NCBI GenBank assembly: GCA_910585855.1
Contig: CAJUGZ010000113.1
Span: 1 to 12,485, forward strand
Length of the DNA: 12,485 nt
Direction of reading: 5' to 3'
Source of the DNA: an uncultured Lachnospiraceae bacterium
GTDB lineage: Bacteria; Bacillota_A; Clostridia; Lachnospirales; Lachnospiraceae
The notes below the pieces were generated by a model. That model worked only from the letters and a program-made list of their open reading frames with translations. It was not told where the DNA came from and did not search any database. This document shows, one piece after another, positions 5,857 through 12,485 of this stretch. The translations under genes were made by a program, and so were the position numbers. Position 1 is the first letter of the stretch; each line of letters opens with the position of its first letter.

Positions 5857-5859
5857 GAT

Positions 5860-5878
5860 AATATCGTTTAATATCGTT
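5860..5878 (+). repeat. 10-bp-spaced direct repeat AATATCGTT at the operon start
   Basis: AATATCGTT occurs at 5860-5868 and again at 5870-5878, one helical turn apart, overlapping the predicted transcription start of the dgt operon. It could be a regulator site or an untranslated-region feature. Confidence 0.4.
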
Positions 5879-5919
5879 AATAAATAAATGAGAGAATATA
5901 GAGGAAAGGATGGGGCGGT

Positions 5920-6930
5920 ATGAATATCCGGGAGCAGCAGGAAGACTATGAAAGGCAGTTTCTAAGCCCTTATGCCGCACATAGTGTGGATTCAAAGGGA
6001 CGGGATCGACAGGAAGAACTGTGCGATATGCGTACTGTTTATCAAAGGGATCGGGATCGAATTCTGCACAGTAAATCCTTTCGGCGTCTGATACACAAAA
6101 CACAGGTTTTTCTTTCACCGGAGGGCGATCATTATCGTACCAGACTGACACATACTTTGGAGGTTTCTCAGATAGCCAGAACGATAGCACGTTCTCTTCG
6201 TTTAAATGAAGATTTAACGGAGGCAATCGCATTGGGACATGATTTGGGGCATACGCCGTTTGGACATACAGGGGAAGCGGCATTAAATGCAGTTTGTGAA
6301 ATTGGTTTTCAGCATCAGGAGCAGAGTGTTCGTATTGTAGAATTTTTGGAAAAAGGAGGACGGGGGTTGAATTTGACTAAAGAGGTGCGAGATGGCATTT
6401 TAAATCATAAAACCAATGCACATCCATCTACTTTAGAAGGTCAGGCAGTCCGGCTTTCTGATAAAATTGCTTATATTAATCATGATATTGATGATGCAAT
6501 TCGTGGAAAGATATTGACAGAAGAAGAGATTCCGAAAAAATATACAAAGATTTTAGGAGCAACTGTAAAAGAGCGGTTAAATCATATGATACATGATGTC
6601 GTCAGGCAAAGTACAGGAAAGCCGGAAGTTGTTATGTCATCAGAGTTTGCAGAGGCAATGGCAGGCTTAAGGCAGTTTATGTTTGAGTATGTTTATACCA
6701 ATGCTTCTGCCAAGAGTGAAGAGAAAAAGGTAAAAAATATGATTACTGCTTTATATTACTACTATCTAGATAACATAGAATTGCTTCCTGCCGAATATAT
6801 ATATATGATGGAAGAAAAAAACCAGACAAAGGTGCGGGTAGTTTGTGATTATATTGCCGGGATGACGGATAGTTATTCGATTGCAAAATTGAAAGAGATA
6901 TTTGAGCCAAAGGCATGGAAAGCAGAATAG
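5920..6930 (+). CDS. dgt: dGTPase-like HD-domain deoxynucleoside triphosphate triphosphohydrolase
   Basis: A 336-residue cytoplasmic HD-superfamily enzyme expected to hydrolyse dGTP (or other dNTPs) to the deoxynucleoside and triphosphate, helping set dNTP pools. The metal-binding residues are visible: His78 in THTLEVSQ, His107-Asp108 in GHDLGHTPFGH, and an Asp in NHDIDDAI (187-194). The N-terminal DRDRILHSKSFRRLIHKTQV motif is typical of bacterial dGTPases. Length fits the shorter Firmicutes type. GAGGAAAGGA (5901-5910) is the ribosome binding site, 9 bases before the ATG. It is the first gene of the operon and precedes dnaG by 93 bases. Exact nucleotide preference cannot be told. Confidence 0.9.
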   Translation: MNIREQQEDYERQFLSPYAAHSVDSKGRDRQEELCDMRTVYQRDRDRILHSKSFRRLIHKTQVFLSPEGDHYRTRLTHTLEVSQIARTIARSLRLNEDLTEAIALGHDLGHTPFGHTGEAALNAVCEIGFQHQEQSVRIVEFLEKGGRGLNLTKEVRDGILNHKTNAHPSTLEGQAVRLSDKIAYINHDIDDAIRGKILTEEEIPKKYTKILGATVKERLNHMIHDVVRQSTGKPEVVMSSEFAEAMAGLRQFMFEYVYTNASAKSEEKKVKNMITALYYYYLDNIELLPAEYIYMMEEKNQTKVRVVCDYIAGMTDSYSIAKLKEIFEPKAWKAE

Positions 6931-7023
6931 AAGAAAAAAGATACAAAAAAGAGAATATAAGATTGGTTTTTCCTAGATAGGGAATGTGAGAGATCATTGG
7001 AATCAAAAGAAAGGATATCGATC

Positions 7024-8793
7024 ATGCGTTATTCGGAAAATCTGATAGAAGAAGTTCGAGAGAGAAATGATATTGTGGATGTGATTTCTAATTATGTACA
7101 GTTAAAGAAAAAGGGAAGTACCTATTTTGGACTGTGTCCGTTTCATAGTGAAAAATCACCTTCTTTTTCTGTTACGCCGGCAAAACAGATGTATTACTGT
7201 TTTGGCTGCGGTGCAGGGGGAAATGTTTATACATTTTTAATGGAATATGAAAATTTTACCTTTCCCGAGGCAGTGGAATATCTGGCGGAACGCTGTGGGA
7301 TGCCGCTTCCTAAGATGGAGGAGGAAAGCCCGGAAGCAAAAAAGGAAGCAGATCGAAAAACTAGTCTTTTAGAAATTCAAAAGGAAGCAGCACGTTATTT
7401 TTATTATCAGTTAAAATCGCAGCGGGGTTCTTTAGGGATGGCGTATTTAAAAAAACGTCAGCTATCCGATACAACGATTACAAAATTTGGTTTGGGTTAT
7501 TCGAATAAAACAAGTAATGATCTGTATCTTTATTTGAAAAAGAAAGGTTATTCTGATGAATTATTAAAAGAATCTGGGCTTGTTACAATAGAAGAACGGG
7601 GGACATATGATAAATTTTGGAATCGAGTGATGTTTCCGATTATGGATGTAAGAAACCGGGTAATTGGATTTGGCGGAAGAGTAATGGGAGATGGAGAACC
7701 GAAATATCTAAATTCTCCCGAAACAAGGATTTTTGACAAAAGCCGAAATTTATATGGGATAAATGAGGCAAAAAATTCCAGAAGACCGAATTTTATTATC
7801 TGTGAAGGATATATGGATGTGATATCACTGCATCAGGCGGGCTTTACTAATGCGGTGGCTTCTTTGGGAACAGCATTTACTTCAGGACAGGCTTCTTTAA
7901 TTAAACGTTATACAAAAGAGGTGCTTTTAACTTATGACAGTGACAAAGCAGGAGTAAAGGCAGCACTTCGGGCAATTCCGATTTTAAAGGAAGTAGGACT
8001 GCGTGCCAGAGTGATTTTATTAAGCCCTTATAAAGATCCAGATGAATGGATAAAAAATAAAGGGGCAGAATCTTTTGAAGAGAGGATAACAGAGGCAAAG
8101 AATAGTTTTTTATATGAAATAGAAATGTTAAAAAGGGAGTACCAAATGGAAGATCCAGAGCAGAAAACTCGTTTTTATCAGGAAACGGCAAAAAAGCTGT
8201 TGGAATTTCCAGAGGAACTAGAGCGAACAACTTATATGGAAGCAATTTGTAAAGAACATGAAATCGACTATGAAGGGCTGCGCAATATGGTAAAACGATT
8301 TGCCTATCAAATGGGAGCGCAGCCTGCTGTAATGGTAAGGACAAGCCAAAAACAGCAGACAGCAAAACAGGGAAAGGAAGGAGGAATAAAGGAATCACAG
8401 CGGTTATTATTAACTTGGCTGATTGAAGATATGAGTCTGTTTCAAAAGTTAGAGGGACTGATTTCGCCAAGAGATTTTACAGATAGTTTTTATCATATGG
8501 TAGCAGAGATGCTTTATAAGCAGTATCAAGAGGAAAGGACAGTAAATCCGGCAAAAATTATTAGTAAATTTACCAAGGAAGAGGAACAGAGGGAGGCAGC
8601 GCAGCTATTTCATACAACTCTGACCACACCAATGGATAAGAAACAAAAAGAAACGGCTGTAAATGAAACAGTATATAAGATAAAACAGAACTGGTGTGAG
8701 TATGCAGGAAGCCATGCTTCTGACTTTGCAGAGCTGGAGGAAATAAAAAAGGTAAAGCGAAGCCTGCAGGATCTGCATATTTCTCTGACTTAA
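7024..8793 (+). CDS. dnaG: DNA primase
   Basis: A 589-residue primase that makes RNA primers for the replication fork together with the DnaB-type helicase. The N-terminal CHC2 zinc-binding module has Cys38, His41, Cys59 and Cys62 (CPFH...YYCFGCGAGG). The catalytic core has the TOPRIM motifs EGYMD (Glu261) and DSDKAG (Asp305, Asp307) for metal binding. The C-terminal region (about 440-589) should be the helicase-interaction domain. ATG 7024 is preferred because AGAAAGGA (7008-7015) lies 8 bases before it; an upstream TTG at 6997 lacks a good site. It precedes rpoD by 36 bases, the classical macromolecular synthesis operon order. Confidence 0.97.
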   Translation: MRYSENLIEEVRERNDIVDVISNYVQLKKKGSTYFGLCPFHSEKSPSFSVTPAKQMYYCFGCGAGGNVYTFLMEYENFTFPEAVEYLAERCGMPLPKMEEESPEAKKEADRKTSLLEIQKEAARYFYYQLKSQRGSLGMAYLKKRQLSDTTITKFGLGYSNKTSNDLYLYLKKKGYSDELLKESGLVTIEERGTYDKFWNRVMFPIMDVRNRVIGFGGRVMGDGEPKYLNSPETRIFDKSRNLYGINEAKNSRRPNFIICEGYMDVISLHQAGFTNAVASLGTAFTSGQASLIKRYTKEVLLTYDSDKAGVKAALRAIPILKEVGLRARVILLSPYKDPDEWIKNKGAESFEERITEAKNSFLYEIEMLKREYQMEDPEQKTRFYQETAKKLLEFPEELERTTYMEAICKEHEIDYEGLRNMVKRFAYQMGAQPAVMVRTSQKQQTAKQGKEGGIKESQRLLLTWLIEDMSLFQKLEGLISPRDFTDSFYHMVAEMLYKQYQEERTVNPAKIISKFTKEEEQREAAQLFHTTLTTPMDKKQKETAVNETVYKIKQNWCEYAGSHASDFAELEEIKKVKRSLQDLHISLT

Positions 8794-8829
8794 GGGCAGA
8801 CTATATGAAACGGAAGGATGGGCGGCGAC

Positions 8830-9948
8830 ATGGAGATGAATACAGACAGACTGAAAGAGAAACTGGACGAATTAAGAGAACGGGCAAAAGAAAAAAAGAA
8901 CACATTAGAGTTTCAGGATGTGGTAGATACGTTAGCAGAATTTGAATTAGAACCGGAAAAGTTTGACGAGATATTAGAGCAGTTAGAGGATCAAAATATC
9001 GATGTACTTCAGACCATGGAAGGGGAAGAACTTCTTTTAGATGATCTCAATGAAGATGAGTTTTTAGAGGAAGAAGAAATTGATCTGGAAAATGTGGATT
9101 TAAGTGTGCCGGAAGGAACAGGAACAGAAGATCCAGTTCGGATGTACTTAAAGGAAATCGGCAAGATTCCGCTGCTTTCCATCGAAGAAGAGATCGATCT
9201 GGCAAAACGGATTGAAGTTGGAGATGAGGATGCAAAAAAACGTCTGGCAGAAGCCAATTTAAGATTAGTAGTCAGTATTGCAAAAAAGTATTCCGGCAGA
9301 GGGATGCAGTTTTTGGATTTGATTCAGGAAGGAAATTTAGGGTTAATAAAAGCAGTAGAAAAATTTGATTATAAAAAAGGGTATAAATTTAGCACTTATG
9401 CAACTTGGTGGATTCGTCAGGCGATTACTCGTGCAATTGCCGATCAGGCAAGAACGATACGAATTCCGGTGCATATGGTAGAAACGATCAATCGTGTGAT
9501 TCGGGTTTCCAGACAGCTTGTGCAGGATTTAGGAAGAGAGCCTTCTTTAGAAGAATTGTCAGAAGAACTGGATATGCCAATAGAGAAGGTACAAGAAGTT
9601 TTAAAGGCTTCTCAAGAGCCAGTATCATTAGAAACACCGGTAGGAGAGGAAGACGAAAGCCATTTAGGAGATTTTATTCAGGATGACAATATGCCTGTTC
9701 CGGCAGAAGCCGCTACCTTTACACTACTGCAGGAACAACTGGTAGAAGTCCTTTCTACACTTTCCGAGCGGGAGCAGAAGGTGCTGCGTCTGCGTTTTGG
9801 ATTGGACGATGGACGGGCAAGGACATTAGAAGAAGTGGGCAAGGAATTTCATGTCACTAGAGAACGGATACGGCAGATTGAAGCAAAAGCATTGCGTAAG
9901 CTGCGCCATCCGAGCAGAAGCAGACTGTTAAAGGATTATTTGGACTAG
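8830..9948 (+). CDS. rpoD: Primary RNA polymerase sigma factor (SigA/RpoD)
   Basis: A 372-residue housekeeping sigma-70 factor that directs RNA polymerase to -10/-35 promoters. A short region 1.1 (about 8-60) is followed by an acidic linker (about 64-90) and region 1.2, DPVRMYLKEIGKIPLL (101-116). Region 2 includes NLRLVVSIAKKY, FLDLIQEGNLGLIKAVEKFD and the promoter-melting/-10 segment YATWWIRQAITRAIADQ (190-206). Region 3 follows. Region 4.2 has the -35 helix-turn-helix VTRERIRQIEAKALRKLRHP (342-361). The large insert of proteobacterial RpoD is absent, as in Firmicutes SigA. The start is ambiguous: ATG 8818 overlaps the GGAAGG site, so ATG 8830 (12 bases after it) or 8836 is more likely. Confidence 0.97.
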   Translation: MEMNTDRLKEKLDELRERAKEKKNTLEFQDVVDTLAEFELEPEKFDEILEQLEDQNIDVLQTMEGEELLLDDLNEDEFLEEEEIDLENVDLSVPEGTGTEDPVRMYLKEIGKIPLLSIEEEIDLAKRIEVGDEDAKKRLAEANLRLVVSIAKKYSGRGMQFLDLIQEGNLGLIKAVEKFDYKKGYKFSTYATWWIRQAITRAIADQARTIRIPVHMVETINRVIRVSRQLVQDLGREPSLEELSEELDMPIEKVQEVLKASQEPVSLETPVGEEDESHLGDFIQDDNMPVPAEAATFTLLQEQLVEVLSTLSEREQKVLRLRFGLDDGRARTLEEVGKEFHVTRERIRQIEAKALRKLRHPSRSRLLKDYLD

Positions 9949-9976
9949 AAGGGATAAAAACAGGAGTTTACAGGAT

Positions 9977-10669
9977 ATGCAGATTTCAGAGCGTTTAAAG
10001 ACAGTGGCATCTTTTGTAACAGAAGGAATGAAGGTAGCAGATATTGGAACGGATCACGCTTATGTGCCGATTTATCTGATAAAAAAGAAACGAATTCCCT
10101 CTGCTTTGGCAATGGATATCGGAGCAGGTCCTTTAAAGAGGGCAAGGGATCATATTGCAGAGCAGGGACTGACAGAAAAGATTGAAACCAGACTTTCAGA
10201 TGGATTTTTGGCATTTCAAAAGGGGGATGCACAGTCTGTAGTAATAGCCGGATTGGGTGGAGAATTGATGATACAGATATTGACGTTGGGAAAAACTGTG
10301 ATTTCAGAAGTATCTGAATTTATTCTTTCTCCACATTCTGAGATACATAAAGTACGAACTTTTTTGATGGAACAGGGATTTTCTATTGAAAAAGAAACGA
10401 TGCTGCAAGAGGATGGGATTTATTATACTATTTTAAAAGCCGTATATGGAGTTGGAGATTATCGGACAGAACCAGAGCTTTGGTATGGAAAGCGGATGTT
10501 AGAAGAAAAGCATCCAGTATTATATACCTATCTGCAAAAAGAGTATGCAGTTCGGATGCAGATAGAAAAGAAACTGTCAGAGCAATCTAGTGATCGCACA
10601 GAGGAGCGAAAGAGGAAGCTTAAAGAAGAATGTGTTCGCATAAAAGAAGCAATGGCATATTATGATTAA
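9977..10669 (+). CDS. trmK: tRNA (adenine(22)-N(1))-methyltransferase
   Basis: A 230-residue SAM-dependent methyltransferase of the TrmK (COG2384) type, which makes m1A at position 22 of tRNA in Gram-positive bacteria. The Rossmann SAM motif is VADIGTDHAYVPIYL (20-34), followed by the acidic AMDIGAGPL (45-53) and AGLGGELM (91-98). The C-terminal part (about 185-228) is a charged coiled coil, as known for this family. RBS AGGAG (9962-9966) lies 10 bases before the ATG. The gene is 28 bases after rpoD, a conserved neighbourhood in Firmicutes that supports the call. Confidence 0.9.
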   Translation: MQISERLKTVASFVTEGMKVADIGTDHAYVPIYLIKKKRIPSALAMDIGAGPLKRARDHIAEQGLTEKIETRLSDGFLAFQKGDAQSVVIAGLGGELMIQILTLGKTVISEVSEFILSPHSEIHKVRTFLMEQGFSIEKETMLQEDGIYYTILKAVYGVGDYRTEPELWYGKRMLEEKHPVLYTYLQKEYAVRMQIEKKLSEQSSDRTEERKRKLKEECVRIKEAMAYYD

Positions 10670-10697
10670 GAAAGGAATCGAGAGAAGGATGGGGCAG

Positions 10698-12353
10698 ATG
10701 TACCGAGTTCGGATTGAAGGAGAAGAAAGAGAATATGCAGCAGGAACAAGTTATCGGGAGATTGTAAAAGATTATCAGGAAAAGAAAGAATATACCATTG
10801 TTTTGGTTACAGTAGATGGGAAACTTCAGGAGCTGCATAAAAAACTAAAGAAGGATTGTGAAATAAAGCTTGTGACAACAGCAGAGGAGGCGGGCAATCG
10901 TTCTTATGTAAGAAGTGTGACACAATTAATGCTGAAAGCAATTTATGATATTGTACCAAGAGAAAAATTAGAAAAGGTAAGTGTACAGTTTTCTTTAAGC
11001 AAAGGATGTTATTGTAAGATAATAGGAGATGTAACCGTTGATCAGGCATTTTTAGATCAAGTAAAAGATAGAATGTGGGAATTGATAAAAGAGGATATTC
11101 CTTTTAAAAAGAAGAGTATCAGCACAGACGAGGCAATTTCCCGGTTTCGAGGGCATCGAATGTATGATAAAGAACGTCTGTTTCGCTATCGCAGAAGTTC
11201 GACAGTAAATATTTATAGTTTAAATGAGTTTGAAGACTATTATTATGGCTATATGGTTTTTTCTACCGGGATATTAAAATATTTTGAACTGTATTTATAT
11301 GATGAGGGGTTTGTACTGCAGATGCCAAGGAAAAAGGCCCCTGCTTTTGTTCCGCCGTTTGAACCGCAAAAAAAGCTGTTCTGTGTATTAAAGGAATCTA
11401 AGGAGTGGGGAGAACGTATCGGGGTTTCTACTGTCGGAGAATTAAATGAAAAGATTTCTAAAGGAAAATTAAATGATATTATGCTGGTTCAGGAAGCACT
11501 GCAGGAAAAGAAAATCTCAGAAATTGCCAGAATGATTACCGAACGAAAAAAAAGTAAATTTATTATGATTGCAGGACCTTCTTCTTCCGGGAAGACTACA
11601 TTTTCCCATCGGCTGTCGATTCAGCTTCAGGCACATGGACTGAATCCGCATTTAATTTCACTGGATAATTATTTTATTGATCGTTTAAAATGCCCGCTGG
11701 ACGAGTTTGGAAAATATGATTTTGAAAGTCTGCGGGCATTGGATGTGGAACAGTTTAATATTGATATGACGGCACTTTTAAAGGGAGATAGAATTGAACT
11801 TCCTGTCTATAACTTTAAAACAGGAAAGCGGGAGTACCGGGGGGATGAGCTGCAGCTTGGAAGGGAAGATGTTTTGGTGTTGGAGGGGATTCATGGACTA
11901 AATGATGCACTTTCCTATACACTTCCAAAAGAAAGTAAGTTTAAGGTTTATATCAGTGCGCTGACACAGCTAAATATTGATGAACATAATCGGATTCCTT
12001 CTACAGACGGGCGATTGATCCGGCGGATGGTAAGGGATAATCGAACTAGAAATATTACGGCAAAGGGAACATTAGAGATGTGGGATTCGGTCAGACGTGG
12101 AGAGGAGCAATATATTTTTCCATATCAGGAGGAAGCAGATGTGATGTTTAATTCAGCACTAGTTTATGAGCTGGCAGCATTAAAACAGTTTGCTGAACCG
12201 ATTTTATTTCAGATTGATAAGACCGATCCTTGTTATCCAGAGGCAAAACGGCTTTTGAAGTTTTTAGATTATTTTTTGGGAATGACGACAGAGGATATTC
12301 CGAAAAATTCGATTTTGCGGGAATTTGTCGGGAAAGGATGCTTTCCGGTATAG
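10698..12353 (+). CDS. Nucleoside (uridine) kinase with N-terminal TGS/ThrRS-like domains
   Basis: A 551-residue protein. The N-terminus (about 1-60, MYRVRIEGEEREYAAGTSYR...) looks like a TGS domain. The middle (about 65-230, including GHRMYDKERLFRYRR) resembles the second additional domain of threonyl-tRNA synthetase. The C-terminus is a uridine kinase/phosphoribulokinase-type P-loop kinase with Walker A GPSSSGKTT (293-301), LDNYF (322-326) and LEGIHGLND. This fusion is common in Clostridia, where it is usually called a nucleoside or uridine kinase; its true substrate is not settled from sequence. ATG 10698 has AGAAGGA 8 bases upstream and is chosen over ATG 10662, which overlaps trmK without a ribosome binding site. 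It is the last gene of the operon and has no clear terminator behind it. Confidence 0.85.
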   Translation: MYRVRIEGEEREYAAGTSYREIVKDYQEKKEYTIVLVTVDGKLQELHKKLKKDCEIKLVTTAEEAGNRSYVRSVTQLMLKAIYDIVPREKLEKVSVQFSLSKGCYCKIIGDVTVDQAFLDQVKDRMWELIKEDIPFKKKSISTDEAISRFRGHRMYDKERLFRYRRSSTVNIYSLNEFEDYYYGYMVFSTGILKYFELYLYDEGFVLQMPRKKAPAFVPPFEPQKKLFCVLKESKEWGERIGVSTVGELNEKISKGKLNDIMLVQEALQEKKISEIARMITERKKSKFIMIAGPSSSGKTTFSHRLSIQLQAHGLNPHLISLDNYFIDRLKCPLDEFGKYDFESLRALDVEQFNIDMTALLKGDRIELPVYNFKTGKREYRGDELQLGREDVLVLEGIHGLNDALSYTLPKESKFKVYISALTQLNIDEHNRIPSTDGRLIRRMVRDNRTRNITAKGTLEMWDSVRRGEEQYIFPYQEEADVMFNSALVYELAALKQFAEPILFQIDKTDPCYPEAKRLLKFLDYFLGMTTEDIPKNSILREFVGKGCFPV

Positions 12354-12394
12354 CGGGTTGGATGCGAAATAAATTGTGATTTTTTCGTGAAGGG

Positions 12395-12485
12395 GGACGC
12401 CGAAAGCCAAATGGAGCTCTATTCCGGGCCCGCTTTCGCTTAGCATTTCCTATTTTCATAGCGGACACATAAGGTGCTAAAAGAC
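12395..12485 (+). repeat. Possible start of another repeat element (C), cut by the window edge
   Basis: Beginning with GGACGCC, the same edge seen at 4038-4044 (copy B) and, inverted, as GCGTCC at 218-223 (copy A), this stretch contains a 7-bp inverted repeat CGAAAGC (12401-12407) / GCTTTCG (12432-12438). It also holds the palindromes GAGCTC and GGGCCC. GC-rich and structured compared with its surroundings, it holds no gene. Beyond the short edge it does not match A or B, so the relation is weak. Confidence 0.3.

Noticed and set aside
5831..6283. 150-codon minus-strand frame inside dgt
   Set aside because: It is antisense to the HD-domain gene and has no recognisable motifs or ribosome binding site.
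7901..8470. 189-codon minus-strand frame inside dnaG
   Set aside because: It is antisense to conserved primase sequence with no initiation signals; a frame shadow.
12354..12395. Possible terminator after the nucleoside kinase (CGAAA / TTTCG around 12365-12387)
   Set aside because: The stem is only 5 pairs, the T-run lies inside rather than after it, and purines follow.
1..12485. CRISPR arrays, rRNA or complete insertion sequences
   Set aside because: No regularly spaced direct repeats, no rRNA-like sequence and no intact transposase or integrase gene were seen.

Overview
The window looks like a chromosomal piece from a low-GC Gram-positive Clostridia member, most likely Lachnospiraceae-like. 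Reasons are AT-rich DNA, strong AGGAGG-type ribosome binding sites, sigma-A promoters with 17-bp spacers and extended -10 elements, the dnaG-rpoD macromolecular synthesis operon, and the style of the kinase at the end. Species cannot be named from the sequence alone.

Layout. 1-327: no gene; part of a dispersed repeat (copy A), then a promoter and palindromic operator. 328-1537: a MarR-type regulator overlapping a TauE/SafE-type permease, probably one autoregulated transcript. 1538-1685: convergent gap with a 14-bp perfect inverted repeat. 1686-3938 (-): a soluble PAS-containing hybrid histidine kinase with its own promoter. 4042-4370: an inverted-repeat-bounded, MITE-like element (copy B), homologous to copy A. 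4464-4790: AT-rich DNA with two possible decayed gene tails. 4910-5297: a compact locus with a 33-codon hydrophobic peptide gene, a structured leader and a terminator. It also has an opposing promoter and terminator that would make an antisense RNA over the 3' end, the layout of a type I toxin-antitoxin module. 5548-5631 (-): tRNA-Leu(CAG) with promoter and terminator. 5920-12353: five co-directional housekeeping genes, dgt, dnaG, rpoD (sigA), trmK and a TGS/ThrRS-like nucleoside kinase. 12354-12485: no gene; begins another possible repeat (C).

The five-gene operon joins dNTP hydrolysis, replication priming, the main sigma factor, tRNA m1A22 methylation and a nucleoside kinase. The accessory part lies between the histidine kinase promoter and the tRNA gene. 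The most interesting items are the candidate type I toxin-antitoxin locus and the A/B repeat family with a conserved, structured core.
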